A stretch of 64,000 nucleotides of DNA. Origin: Euborellia annulipes (taxonomy: Eukaryota; Arthropoda; Insecta; Dermaptera; Anisolabididae). The stretch covers positions 62,001 to 126,000 of the forward strand of contig JAKCPI010011637.1 of the NCBI GenBank assembly GCA_023213315.1, given 5' to 3'. The notes beneath the pieces are model-generated. The model ran no database searches, was not told where the DNA came from, and saw nothing but the letters and a program-made list of their open reading frames with translations. A program made the position numbers and the translations under genes. This document shows positions 1 to 10,500 of this stretch, piece after piece (positions within the stretch are counted from its first letter, which is position 1; each line of letters begins with the position of its first letter).

Positions 1-1
1 A

Positions 2-853
2 CTGCAACCCCATAATATTAAAATCGGAGTTCGTGAAAAGAACAAGAAAATTCATCAATGTGAATACTGTAACAAACTGTTTTCAAGAGCTGCCCACCTA
101 ACAATCCATTTGAGAACCCACACAGGAGAAAAACCGTATGCATGTGAAATTTGTAATAAATCCTTTGCTCGTGTTGATGTTCTGAAATCTCATTTGAGGA
201 CCCACACAGGCGAGAAGCCATACAAATGTAATATTTGCCCGAAAAGTTTTTCTCAATCAACTCAGCTTACGACCCATATGCGAACACATACAGGCGATAA
301 AAGTTTTCCTTGTGGTATTTGCAACAAAGAATTTTTTGTACGCTCAGTATTAGAAACCCATTTGCGAACCCATAAAGGGGAAAGACCATATCAATGTGAA
401 TTTTGTATGAAACAGTTTTCCCAATCGAACCATCTCAGAATCCATTTGAGAACCCATACTGGCGAGAAACCTTATCCTTGTGAAATTTGTCACAAACAAT
501 TTTCTCGATTTGATGTCCTCAAATCCCATTTGCGAACGCACACAGGCGAGAAGCCTTATCAATGTGATTATTGTGACAAACACTTTTCACAACGATCTTC
601 CCTAACATCACACATGCGAACTCACACAGGGGAGCGACCCTTTCATTGTGAGATATGTGATAAACAATTTTCACATCGTACAACTTTAAGATATCATATG
701 CGAATCCACACAGGCGAGAAGCCATATGAATGTGTTGTCTGTAACAAACAATTTTCTCAACCAACACCACTCAGAATTCATTATCGCACTCATACTCGTC
801 CCCAAAATGAATATGATCTGATGACATTTAATTTTATAAACCCTCCTCCATAA
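2..853 (+). CDS. C2H2 zinc-finger protein, 3' part (nine fingers)
   Basis: The reading frame is open from base 2 to the TAA at 851-853 (283 codons), so the start and the 5' exons lie outside the window. It encodes nine consecutive C2H2 fingers, all C-X2-C-X12-H-X3-H. Most are joined by TGEKPY-type linkers; variants are TGDKSF, KGERPY and TGERPF. Such arrays are known as sequence-specific DNA-binding nuclear proteins, so a transcription-factor role is inferred from the family. No KRAB, BTB or ZAD domain is visible in this part. After the last finger there is a short tail of about 20 residues ending FINPPP. Fingers 2 and 6 have nearly the same recognition helix (RVDVLKS/RFDVLKS) and the F-type linker recurs before fingers 4 and 8, which suggests duplication of a four-finger block. 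No frameshift is seen. Poly-zinc-finger genes are too alike to name the orthologue. Confidence 0.92.
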   Translation: MQPHNIKIGVREKNKKIHQCEYCNKLFSRAAHLTIHLRTHTGEKPYACEICNKSFARVDVLKSHLRTHTGEKPYKCNICPKSFSQSTQLTTHMRTHTGDKSFPCGICNKEFFVRSVLETHLRTHKGERPYQCEFCMKQFSQSNHLRIHLRTHTGEKPYPCEICHKQFSRFDVLKSHLRTHTGEKPYQCDYCDKHFSQRSSLTSHMRTHTGERPFHCEICDKQFSHRTTLRYHMRIHTGEKPYECVVCNKQFSQPTPLRIHYRTHTRPQNEYDLMTFNFINPPP

Positions 854-1079
854 TATTTCATTCATACCTACCTTAATAATGGAATTTTAGAAAAGAAAAA
901 TGGATTTCAAACGGCGGTCTCGAAATCCAATGATCTTGGTATCGACTCCCGAGGTGGGAATAATAATTTTTTCATCATTCCAAATTAAAATTAATAATAT
1001 ATAAAGATATAAAAATATATTTATGATGGTCCTAAAATATCATCATTTATATTTTTAGTATTTATTTTGTTTTTACAAA
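854..1079. other. 3' flank of the zinc-finger gene
   Basis: AT-rich DNA without a clear AATAAA directly after the stop codon. Around 903-960 a weak tRNA-like B-box (GGTATCGACTCCC) is seen, which may be an old SINE head. Nothing else is supportable. Confidence 0.4.
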
Positions 1080-2060
1080 TTTTCTCATATATGTTACGCC
1101 GGATTGACAAAATTGCCTATTTAATGAAACCTACAAAATTTTCCCGTTTTGGTAATTCGACAAGCCCTCTGCCGAGTTCTCGAATTAGGCAATATTTTTT
1201 TGTTATTTTTCGCCTATTTCACAAAAAAGTAGCCATTTGCTTTTTCGGGTTTTTCATTTCTCGATTATATTTAGCACCTAAAAAAACTTGTATAATCCAT
1301 TCTTGGTTGAGATTATTAGGATAATTAATAAAATAAATTGAAAAATTAATTAAAATTTTTTATTTATCCAAATTTTGGTTTCTGAAAACTGACTCTTTCA
1401 AGGAGAGACGGATTATGGGGTAATAATGGTTTATAATATTTTAGGTTATGGAGAAGAAGCAAAAGTAGCTCCCATTTTAACATTATTAAATCAAGTATTA
1501 AAACGATATAATATTTAAAACAACTTGCTGGGGTCCCGGTCTAGTCTGTTTCGGTATGGTTGCAGTATGGTTCTTCTTAAAATAAAAAAAATTTAAAACA
1601 ACTTTAGGGAACTCACAGCTTCGGTCCCAAAAGCTGATCGAACCGAAGCTGTGTTTAAAGTTGTTTTAAAATTTTTTTTCTAAAGAAGCATACTGCAATG
1701 GACCGTAACAAAGTAGGCTGGGGTCCCTTCAAGTTGTTTTAAATATTATATCGTTTTAATATTTTATTTAAGAATGTAAAAATTGGAGCTAGTGAGCCCG
1801 CCGATGACTCGGTCATTTTCCTCATTCTTCGGTCTCTCAACTCTTGGACAATGCGGGTGGGAGGAATAGTTCCCAAAATATACGCACAGAATGCCCTGGC
1901 TTTGCCCATTTCGTGAAATAGACAAAAATTGTGTTGTCGAATTTGTGAAATAGGCATAAAAATACCTAAATCGTGAAATCGGCAGAGGGCTTACCAAATT
2001 CACCAAAACGCCATTTCATGAAATAGGCAATTTCGTCTATTCGGCATAAAACATATACTA
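1080..2060. repeat. Nested imperfect palindrome, about 1 kb
   Basis: Two pairs of inverted arms are visible. The inner pair (about 1468-1627 and 1641-1805) is well conserved; it shares AAACGATATAATATTTAAAA, CAGCTTCGGT and GGGGTCCC blocks, with a loop of about 13 nt. The outer pair (about 1080-1260 and 1910-2060) repeats phrases such as AATTGCCTATTT and AGCCCTCTGCCGA in opposite orientation and is more diverged. This is probably a fold-back or MITE-type element, or two nested ones. No target duplication was found. Confidence 0.6.
1443..1518 (+). other. Exon-like 3' coding end inside the palindrome
   Basis: After an acceptor-like TATTTTAG the frame reads to a TAA at 1518 and ends KVAPILTLLNQVLKRYNI. 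The opposite arm, on the minus strand (about 1739-1815), encodes a diverged version ending GSLAPIFTFLNKILKRYNI. The protein is not recognised. Two diverged copies ending in the same residues could mean a captured gene end or chance conservation within a repeat arm. The call is weak. Confidence 0.25.
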
Positions 2061-2319
2061 AAACACTCTTGGAATGAATTTATTTATAATTTTATTTGAA
2101 TATACCACTATACGTCTATTCACAACTAAAGAATTACGTATTTTGCTTATGCTATAAGTTGGCGACATTCGTATTTATTTAGTTACCAACCGTTTCAATA
2201 CATTTGCCTATAGTGGTATCAATTTCATTTTGTCTTTAGATATATATTACTCTTTAGTCTAGATTAGTTTTCGGCAAAAGAATTATGCAAGAAACAGGGA
2301 ATTAAATATAGCGTGAATG

Positions 2320-2461
2320 CAGCGGCTTAACAATCTCCTAAAAGTGGAGGGGACAAAGCTCTCTGGGACTCCGTTATAGGGCTATAGGGCTATTTTTTGA
2401 GCGCCTCAAAGTCGCCGATGGCTTGAAGGGCGAAGGACGGAGGGAGCTAAATACGCCACTG
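2320..2461. mobile_element. hAT-type MITE, short
   Basis: The left end CAGCGGCTTAACAATC and the right end AAATACGCCACTG form imperfect terminal inverted repeats of the CAGTGGCGTA type. The 8-bp flanks CGTGAATG and CATGAAAA agree at five of eight positions, so the target duplication is only suggestive. There is no coding capacity. Confidence 0.45.
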
Positions 2462-3676
2462 CATGAAAAGAGATGGTCAAGGGGATTTTAATTTCTAAAA
2501 GACAATAAATTCCGGAATATTGCCTACATATATAAAATTTCGCTACTCCTTGCATTTTCTTTCACCTAATGGATTTTATTAATTAATTTTTTATAGAATC
2601 AAAAATCCAGAATTTAAATAGATTTTATTTTTTTTTTCATGTATTAATAACTAACGTTCTATATGAATATTTCTTCAATATGAATTTTCAGTTACTTTTA
2701 CGAAAATAAAAGTGGGTAACTATTTCGTCAGTAATAAATATTAAAATATTATATTCTGGATATATGTTGTTTTGACTATAATTTCCTGAATCCGTCTATT
2801 TCAACATAATCACAAAATCAACTCAATTCCTATTAAACATTTTCTCTAGTCACTTTTCCAAATTTTAATTTTCCTTGCTCTTCCTCTTTCATATAATCGG
2901 CAAAAATTAGTATTTTTCTAAATTAAAGTGATATAATTTTCTTTTTTTAAAATTCTGGATTTATTAAAAAAAAATTATATTGTTTATCTATTTAACATTT
3001 TCAAGGTAAATAGAAAATTCTATTTGATTTAGGGCTTCTATACTTCGAGAAATTCGCTTGAACACTGGTCAACACTACATCGAATTTTGTTCTAAGTAAA
3101 TTTTCTAAAAACTATCAAACCAATCACAAAAAATTTTGGAATGAAATGCAAAAAGAAAAGAGCAAATTAAAATTCCAACTTCCTTTCTAAACAGAGAACT
3201 AATTCTGGACCTTATCCAATTTATGGTAATTCATATTTATTTTATATTAATCATATCTTTTGTAAATTTAATCACTCTTCTAATCAATTAATTAATTAAT
3301 ATAGACAGTGGCGGTCTCAAATTGCCATAGATAGGCCGATATATATAGATCTATAATAAAAATAGGTAAATCTACTTACTTCTCCATAATTCAGATTCAG
3401 CATATGGCGATCTCAAAATAAACAATTTTAAATTCGTCCAAAGAGAGAGCTCATGATATAGCAAAGAATGACTTTTTTTTTTTATTTATTAGGGAAAGAA
3501 TGACTTGATGGGAAGGGACCGAATCGACTAATTAAATGATCTCTTCCCATAAAATTTAATATTATTTATTTTTTATAATTTATTTATATATTTATTCATA
3601 CCACTCTGGGCTCCCTTCAAACACCAATTTCAAAAAATTTCTACCTACGATCCTCAATCTGCACGCTATTTTTCAC
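2462..3676. other. Unannotated AT-rich stretch
   Basis: No convincing gene or structured repeat. A CAGTGGCGGTCTC phrase at about 3307 looks like an isolated hAT-type terminus without a partner. Confidence 0.5.
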
Positions 3677-3745
3677 TTCTCTTATATATAGAGAGAGAAA
3701 GTATTGAATTCATGTCAAAAATTCGATGTCGAGATTATAAAGAAA
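3677..3745 (+). repeat. Helentron-like family, 5' fragment
   Basis: The stretch ends in the family phrase GAATTCATGTCAAAAATTCG and GATGTCGAGAT, preceded by CTCTTATATATAGAGAGAGAAAGTA, which is the 5' hairpin of the family. The rest of the element is absent. Confidence 0.6.
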
Positions 3746-3851
3746 TTAGTTATCTAGTAATTGATGATACAGATTTATCCAGCTTAATTTAATACAATTG
3801 TTCATTATGTTCAAAATATTTTTAAATTTCTTCTTTTATTCCAATTCCAAA

Positions 3852-4257
3852 GAGGCCATTTGGATACCAAATGGCTTAAATAAGAATGCCTGAACCCCAT
3901 GGACGTAGCCAGACATCTTGTTAGGGGGTGGGCCAACGCCTCGTTAGGGCGAGAGAAGGGGGGTGGCAATTAATATATACATAGATTATTAATTATTTAT
4001 TTAGATAAAAAAAAATTAAATTAATGTAATAGATTATGGCGTTAAAAAAAATTCCCTATGAGAAAAATATATATTTGTTTGTTTTTTAAATTTTTAGGTC
4101 AAGCCAGGGGGGGAGCAACGGCCCCCCTGCCTCCCCTGGCTACACCCATGCTGGACCCAAATATATATTATACAAATAACGGTTATCGTAAAAGTCTTAT
4201 ATGGCCTAAGTTGCCGAAAAGACTCTGTGATTGTTGTGTTGTTAAAAAAAAAAAAAA
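3852..4257 (+). mobile_element. SINE family 1, 5'-truncated, split by a MITE
   Basis: The sequence keeps the body hairpin CCATTTGG..CCAAATGG, the AAGAATGCCTG.ACCC block, the AACGGTTATCGT block, the tail TTGCCGAAAAGACT and a final A-run. The tRNA-like head is missing. A hAT MITE (3898-4150) interrupts it within the GCCTGGACCCC block. It is a non-autonomous retroposon and its mobilising LINE is not in view. Confidence 0.8.
3898..4150. mobile_element. hAT MITE inserted in SINE family 1
   Basis: Termini CATGGACGTAGCCAG and CTGGCTACACCCATG are inverted repeats matching at 13 of 15 positions. The flanks CTGAACCC (3890-3897) and CTGGACCC (4151-4158) are an 8-bp target duplication with one mismatch, and the SINE continues on both sides. 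The element is 253 bp and non-coding, of the same CAGGGCCGTAGCCAG family as 5934-6190 and 56878-57108. Confidence 0.82.
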
Positions 4258-5534
4258 ATTCCAAAGAGCGAATCGTTCAAAATTCGCGCATTTTTTGAGT
4301 GGATTGATCTCGTCAGCCAATCAGAAGCTTTTGCATATATCTTCCTCTTTAGAATCAAGAACCTTAATTAGAATAATAAGATCTGAAAATAGTCTATTGT
4401 TAGTTTGTTATTTAAAATTAATTTGCATTACTATATATAACTCTATAATCTTGTGTATTCTCAGGTATTTATAATTACGATATTAATATTCCTTATGCTA
4501 AAGCTTAAAATCAAAAGAAATATAAAATTTATCTTTTCTAGTGGCATGTGACCAACTCAATTCTTTTTCAGTTTATATTCTTCCTGAAATAACCCAATAT
4601 TAAATTGATTTTATTAGTATTTAAATTAAAATTAATGGTTAGAGATTAAATATAGTATATTTTAACCTATGAGGCCGCCTTTAAAATAAATAATTTATTT
4701 TAATTCGTAAATATAGAAAAGCAATGATTGTTAAGTTAGCATCAAAAATTAAACACAATAATCGAAACAATCCCTTTCTCATTTCACGTTGAAATTATTG
4801 GAGTAGTCAGTTTTATCTATCAAGTTGTGTTTATTAGAATAATTAGAATAAACTTTTATAGATAAAAGAATCTTTTAACCAAAGTTGGAATTGCCCTTTA
4901 GTGTGATCGAAAAACACATTTGGAAAAAGTAAAACTAGGTAGGTGTTCCTAAGGGCTATCTAAAAGAAACAAATTCTGTCAATTTTTGTATTGGCGTATT
5001 CACACTCGTTTAATTCTTAACATCAACATTTTGATTGAAATCCTTAAAATCATATTAGGCCTATATATTATTTGGGGATTATGTTTTTTTTTTATTTATT
5101 TTTTCGGAAATTATTATTATTTTCTTGAATTATATTTTAATTTTTTATTTTTATGGAATTAATCATCTAATCTCATTATTTTAATTAAATTTTGGGCTTG
5201 TTCTTTCTATTTGGGATACTAGCCACAACCCATTCCACTGTATGAGGGTATTCAATAAATTTGGCTGGTAAAATGAAATGTTTAATTTATTTTTCATATT
5301 CTTCCATTCCAGCCACAACCAACTGATTCCTGCTCGACTCCTCGACTCAATCATTATATCGAAACTTCTTTGTCCTCAAGGAGTCTTGAAAACATTAGTG
5401 TTACCAGAATTTTCCTTGGAAATGTTTCCACAATTTGACTCCTCTTATATGTATGTATTATCGCTTTAATTCCTATATTCAATAGCATTATAGCTTATTT
5501 ATTTAAATCTAAAAATTTTCTGATAAATTAAAAT
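4258..5534. other. Unannotated AT-rich stretch
   Basis: No gene, hairpin or known repeat could be supported. A short open frame near 5278-5469 has no recognisable product and is probably chance. Confidence 0.5.
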
Positions 5535-5873
5535 ATGAGATCAATGACAGGAAATGACGGAAATGAAGGAGTAATGAATCTCTTCACCAATGAAACTCCC
5601 GATTCACAATGTTTCGGTCTAATTTTATTGGATATCATCATGAAAATATATTATATATTTTACCATAAACAAGTATAAAATTTTAACAAGTCTTCGAAAT
5701 ATATAATATATTTTCATATGACAACTCCCTAACACTTGATGATGGTCCAATAAAATTAGACTGAAACGTGAATTGGAAGTTCCATTGGTGAAGATTCTAT
5801 TCCTTCCTTGCTATCATCTCCTGTCATTGACCTCATCGTTAATCACAGCCATTTCCACATCCGAACTGGATGT
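5535..5873 (+). mobile_element. Ribozyme-type inverted-pair element (degenerate)
   Basis: Inverted arms about 5535-5665 and 5698-5835 each carry a relic of the hammerhead-like core. The right arm has TTGATGA, then GGTC...GAC, then GAAACGTG (5727-5755). The left arm, on the minus strand, has ATGATGA and GAAACAT. The right arm continues into a tail with TCACAGCCA (5843-5851). Flanks ATTAAAAT (5527-5534) and ATTAAAGT (5874-5881) are a possible 8-bp target duplication with one mismatch. Confidence 0.65.
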
Positions 5874-5933
5874 ATTAAAGTTAAAGAGAGGAAGAAAGCA
5901 AAAGTAAAGAACAAAATATAAAGACCTTATGTC

Positions 5934-6190
5934 CAGGGCCGTAGCCAGGGGGAGGGGACGCCCTGATTGTCATTTCATCCCTGAAATCTCGAAAAATTAT
6001 AAATAAAGAGAATTATAAAGAGAAAGACATGTAAAAAAAGACCAATAAAATTTTAAATACCATTAGAAAATATAAAAAATATTTTATATTTAAAATTTAT
6101 TTGGGAGAGGGGGAGGATTACTTCTCTTCTCGGATCATCCGAACCCCTCCCCCCACCCCTTTACCGAAAAGGTTTCTGGCTACGACCCTG
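5934..6190. mobile_element. hAT MITE, CAGGGCCGTAGCCAG family
   Basis: The left terminus CAGGGCCGTAGCCAGG pairs with the right terminus TTTCTGGCTACGACCCTG. The 8-bp flanks CTTATGTC and CTTATATA agree at six positions. The interior is AT-rich with G- and C-runs just inside the ends, as in the copy at 56878. It is non-coding. Confidence 0.75.
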
Positions 6191-6919
6191 CTTATATAAT
6201 TTATTTTCACTGGCAATCTTGAGGATAAGATGATGTAATTGTGTGCTTCAAATAAAAGCCTATAATATTAAACATATGATTGAACTCCTGATCCTCCCAA
6301 CGTCTTTTTTTTATTTTTCTCTTATTAATTTATAATGAAATTATTTATTATTGGCCTAGCTGTAGATAAAAGAAATTGTAGTGCACACTACTAGCGGTCC
6401 CAGGAGGAAGGCTCAGAGAGATCCGGACCCCCCCTCCCTCCTCTCCCATTGCTATTACTGTATATGAATATATTATACGAATTTATTCATATAATATTCT
6501 ATGAATGAGTCATTTGAATTTTCCAACTTTCGGAATTTCTCTCTTTCTTTCTGTTTAATTTACAGACTAATCCATTTGGATGATTTCTTTGATGATGGTG
6601 ATGATGATGATGATTATTTAGTATTTGCCCCATTTATTTATTTTTTTGTTAATATATTAATGCAATAATAGCATTGACCCGCATTGAAATGAATTAATTG
6701 TCGACCTTGCTCTACTCGCTTTCAATTAAAAAGTTTAAGCAGTTCTTTAACTTGGAGTAAATGAATAATAATTCTTTGAAATATATCTTTTATACTTGAT
6801 TATCAATTTTCAAATCAAGGTTTAATTCTTAATAATAATAGAGTAACGGTAATCATTTTTTTGAAGTGAAAACTTCTTCGGGCTCATTTTGTACAGTATT
6901 TTTGCTATATTGTCATTTC
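6191..6919. other. Unannotated stretch
   Basis: Contains a GATGAT microsatellite near 6588-6615 and a purine/pyrimidine-rich patch at about 6396-6450. Nothing else is supportable. Confidence 0.5.
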
Positions 6920-7081
6920 ATGCCCGGTTTCCCTGAATTTACTCGAGCGAGCAAAACTGACAGTTTAGAGCGCAACAGACAGCTGAACCTGCCGCTGGTG
7001 GGCCCTGTTCTGGCTCTCGTGTGTTTAGTCTTGTTACTTTTATTATTTATTATACTCTTTCATATAGTCTATTTGCAATAA
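6920..7081 (+). CDS. Possible small single-pass membrane protein or exon
   Basis: A 53-codon ATG frame whose first half is GC-rich relative to its surroundings and encodes a charged stretch (FPEFTRASKTDSLERNRQ). It is followed by a strongly hydrophobic stretch of about 24 residues (LVCLVLLLLLFIILFHIVYL) that would span a membrane. No homologue is recognised. It may be part of an exon; GTGGGC and GTGTGT inside could be donors. The base-composition shift is the main support, and chance cannot be excluded. Confidence 0.25.
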   Translation: MPGFPEFTRASKTDSLERNRQLNLPLVGPVLALVCLVLLLLLFIILFHIVYLQ

Positions 7082-7251
7082 TTTTCATTATGTTATTTAA
7101 TTTGAATGTACAGTATATACTTCTTAGTTAGACCTTGAGAGGACCGGGCTCCCTCAGAAGAAGAAATATTTTTAAATGTCCTTTTTTTCTTGAAAGATTT
7201 AGAAAATTGGTAAAGAAAAAAATAACAGCTAAAATTATTTCGTTTATTGAT

Positions 7252-7302
7252 CCTCTAGGCTGACGTTTCGGTCTTGGTCAAGATCATCTTCAAAGCTTGA
7301 GG
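7252..7302 (-). ncRNA. Hammerhead-like motif, partner arm
   Basis: This is the minus-strand counterpart of 7480-7530, with the same stem I (AGC..GAGG / CCTC..GCT) and GAAACGTC. The core reads TTGAAGA, so the invariant C of CTGANGA is lost and this arm is probably inactive. Confidence 0.6.
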
Positions 7303-7479
7303 GCTGTCAATATAGGCATACATTCAAATATTCAATCATACATGTAATGAACATAAAAATTTCAGTTGTATATTATTAATAATTATTAAAAAAGTAATAA
7401 AAAATTTCAGTTGTATATTAATAATATTCAATTGAAATTCTTATGTTTGAATAATAGATTGTATGCCTATATTGACAGC

Positions 7480-7530
7480 CCTCAAGCTCTGAAGAGGGTC
7501 TGGACCAAGACCGAAACGTCAGCCTAGAGG
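7480..7530 (+). ncRNA. Hammerhead ribozyme-like motif
   Basis: The core CTGAAGA (7489-7495) is followed by a 5-bp stem II, GGTCT/AGACC, then GAAAC and GTC (7513-7520). Stem I forms between AGC-cta-GAGG downstream and CCTC-aa-GCT upstream. One extra G separates the CTGAAGA core from stem II. Stem III would be only the palindrome ACGT, as in hammerheads known to act as dimers. Self-cleavage is inferred, not shown. Confidence 0.72.
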
Positions 7531-7622
7531 ACCAATAAATGAAATAATTTTAGCTGTTATTCTTTTCTTTACCAATTAACGATTATCCAGCTAGTGGCGA
7601 AAATACACACTTTCTTGGGGGG

Positions 7623-9417
7623 GAAAGATTTAGAGTTATAGCAATGGGCTTTTGGCCAAAACATTTAATATAATTAATTGTTTAATTAAGAATTTCTGGT
7701 TGAAGTTTAGAGTCCGAGCACCCTCAGATGCCCTGGAGGTCTAGCCCCCCCCCCCCCCCTGTCTGCGGCCCTGTATGTCACTTATCCTATAATTAATACT
7801 GAAATTAATATATTAAACTTCATTATTAATTACCACACCATCAAAGATCCAACACTGAAATTATTTTAAATAAAATTCGAAGGGAATTTGCTGTTGATGT
7901 TACAAGTTGGAAAAGAACAAGTACGAGAGCTGCAAATAAAGAAAGCCTTTCGATGCCAAAAGGCCCGTACTTGCTCTTTTCCAACTTATAGCCTATTAAA
8001 TAAAATATAAAGTTTTATTTATTTGGTTTATTGGAGAAGTAATTAACAAATTATGGGGCGGGGCTGACACTTTACTTTTTATTATTTTTACTATTTAAGC
8101 AAATGAGGAGGAATGACAATTTTAGATTTATAAGTTTTACTATTAGGGTTAGGGAGAAATTATTAAAGACTGGCATTTTCCTTCGTTCTAGTCTTTTCCA
8201 TCTCTTGACCCTTCATCCTTATTATTTAGCGTCAGGCTGTGTAACGGACCAGCTTCACCATCAGACTTATATTCTCATTTCAAATATTCTTTTATTACTT
8301 ATATAATTTATAAGCAGAGCAGAGTGAATAGATGAATAGACTGCCGATGAATTATGTTTTCTATTGATTCTTAATGTTAATCTGCAATGAATAGAATAAA
8401 TATTAAATACAATTAAATTACTCTTTTGCTATTTTTTGCAGTAGGTAATAAATAAAACCTCTATGTCAGGTTGGACCTGAATGACTTGTCCCTATTTTGG
8501 GGGAATTCCAACAGACACACTTTCCAATCTAGATTTTAATTATTTTTTTTTCTTTTTTCATAAGGGAAATTCCACCTCCTATAACTTTCATAAATTTTAT
8601 AATAAAGAATTGTTTCGGAGATTAGAGAACAGATGAATGAATGGACCATCATCATCTATCGGTGTATATGATGAGTGTGATGTGATGTGATTATCATCGT
8701 GATGAGAGGCAGAGGGTCTGCTCGGAGGCCTAATGGGACCTAATCGAGCCTGATTTGAACGTCCTGTTTGCAGAGAGCAAAGAGCAGCCTCTTTCTCTCT
8801 ATCTCTTGCTTGGACCAGAGTTTGCCTTTCATCTCTTGCTTCTTGGACATCGACCTTATTTTTCTTTCCTTCAAATTCAATTGGTTGGCTTAATTACATA
8901 ATTCTTTTAAGTCTTATCAACTATTTAAATTCTTTTCGGAGGGTATGTTTTCGCTTAACCGGATTCATATAAAGATAGTAAGGTCTAATAAGAAATTATA
9001 ACTTTTTTTCTCTGTGCAAAGTCGTAAAATGTACTAGAAATAATGGATAGGCGAAAAATTTCAAATAAACATAAATTCGATGTCGAGATTTTGTTGGAAA
9101 TACATATTTTGCCCTCTAAAAATTTGATTTTTTGACATGTGAGCCAAAGCCCTCCCCCCAATAAACATAATAAATCAGCCTACTGAAAGAAATTGAAAAG
9201 TAAAGAGAAAAATTAATTTAACTTTGTAAGAGAGTGGAATGAAAATAAAAAATTAGAACAAATTTCTATTTGAAGGGTTATTAAAATGTAATCTAGTAGA
9301 GAATAATGAATAATGATTGAAAGCTCTGAGTCAAAGTTTTCAATTTTTTGTTTAGATTGAATTTTTCCATATAGGCCTATGTACTAATTCTATTCTATTT
9401 TATTAAATTATTTTTAC
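7623..9417. other. Mostly unannotated stretch
   Basis: Holds a C-run ending in CTGTCTGCGGCCCTG at about 7741-7775, a likely isolated hAT terminus. There is also a hairpin at 7902-7989. The region 8640-8880 is GC-richer unique sequence without an ORF. Around 9060-9095 a fragment of the Helentron-like phrase AAATTCGATGTCGAGATTTT is seen. Confidence 0.45.
7902..7989. repeat. Hairpin with 22-bp arms
   Basis: ACAAGTTGGAAAAGAACAAG and its near-complement CTTGCTCTTTTCCAACTTAT lie about 40 nt apart and can fold into a stem. The function is unknown; it may be a small fold-back repeat. Confidence 0.55.
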
Positions 9418-9640
9418 TTTCTCTTACCTATATTTGTTAATATACGTATATTTATAGAGAAAATATTGAATTCATGTCAAAAATTCGATGTCGAGATTTT
9501 TAGGTCCTCTGGGTTCAAAAATGTGGATCCCTTAAAATGGTCTGTGTGTGTATGTGAACAAAATATCTCAAGTACGAAAAAGGCTAAGAAGTTGAAATTT
9601 TTATATTTAACCCCTCTTGGAATAATATTGCAGCTAATAT
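9418..9640 (+). mobile_element. Helentron-like family, diverged 5' copy
   Basis: Starts TTTACTTTCTCTTACCTATA, then the family phrase TTCATGTCAAAAATTCGATG, a shortened GGTCC.CTGGGTTC block, a GTGTGTGTAT microsatellite and GAAATTTTTATATTTAA. The 3' half and terminal hairpin are missing. Confidence 0.65.
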
Positions 9641-10145
9641 TTTTCTTTAATTCTTTCAGTCACAGCATTGGGACCATTATTTTTGTAATTCTTTCATTTT
9701 TTGTAACTCCCTAACTCCCCACTACCTTAGTCCCCACCTATCATTTGCTCTTGACGTTTCTTCCAAGATTCCCCTTTATATGGGGACCGGTTAAAAAGTA
9801 TTTCACACTTGTAGATGGAAACAAAATGAGATTAAAAATACAATTGGGGGAGGGGGGGGGGGATCAAGGGAGGTTTAAATACTGGGTTAAAAATACTATA
9901 CATAATAACTATAAAATGCCATATTTATTTTCAATATTTTTAGTTCGTGTTTATACCGAGATATTTCTCCTAAGGTGAAATATGTTTTCCATTTGGTATA
10001 TGAATCTTTCTCTGATCCAAGCTTTAACACGTTATCGTCGATGGTATAATGATTTCTCTTGAAATCCCTCGGGAGGTGAATTCCCACGAAGATGATTAAG
10101 AGAACGGAAGTTTCAGAATAAGCTCAAATTTCAATTTAATCGCCC
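9641..10145. other. Unannotated stretch
   Basis: AT-rich with a G-run at about 9846-9862; no supportable feature. Confidence 0.45.
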
Positions 10146-10500
10146 CATACACGCCGTACTTTGGTACGCGAGCCGGATCCGACGATTTTCACTACACACT
10201 TGTAAGAGTCTGGCTCTCAAGCCCGGCTCGGCTCGCCTACAAACGAGCCAAATCCGCAAGTGTGAGGGGTCTCACGAGCCGAGCCGAGCCGAAATAAGCC
10301 GTTAAATACCCTATCTGAGGAACGAGTCCGATCCGTGAGAGCCCATACACTTGCGGATCTGCTCCCGAGCCGAGCCGGACAGAAGGTCCGGACGGATCTA
10401 TCCAGGCTCGGCTCGGCTCCTGAGAGCCCATACACTTGCGGATTTGGCTCGTTTGTAGGCGAGCCGAACAGGGCTCACGTGCAAAAGTACGGTGTAAATG
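10146..10500. mobile_element. GC-rich fold-back element
   Basis: This block is far more GC-rich than its surroundings. Ends CATACACGCCGTAC and GTACGGTGTAAATG are imperfect inverted repeats. Internally the phrase ACTTGCGGATTTGGCTCG with GGCGAGCCG occurs at about 10432-10464 and, inverted, at about 10228-10262, with a third partial copy near 10345. GAGCCGAGCC repeats are abundant. No target duplication was identified, so the superfamily is open. Confidence 0.65.

Larger units (their letters stand above)
7204..7622 (+). mobile_element. Non-autonomous Penelope-like ribozyme element with 12-bp target duplication
   Basis: Perfect 12-bp direct repeats GAAAGATTTAGA (7192-7203 and 7623-7634) bracket an inverted-pair element. 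The arms (about 7204-7345 and 7440-7580) carry outward hammerhead-like cores and share CTTTACCAATT at their outer ends. Only the right arm continues into a tail of about 40 nt (ACGATTATCCAG...). A short direct duplication of AATTTCAGTTGTATATTA lies in the spacer. There is no ORF. The plan matches the larger Penelope-like element at 28025. Confidence 0.82.

Noticed and set aside
350..770. Minus-strand frames inside the zinc-finger gene
   Set aside because: They are antisense to the finger array and repeat only because the fingers repeat.
5728..5760. Active hammerhead in the element at 5535
   Set aside because: The invariant C of CTGANGA is lost and GTG replaces GTH, so it is listed as a relic.
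7741..7775. Complete hAT MITE ending in CTGTCTGCGGCCCTG
   Set aside because: No matching left terminus or 8-bp duplication could be found upstream.
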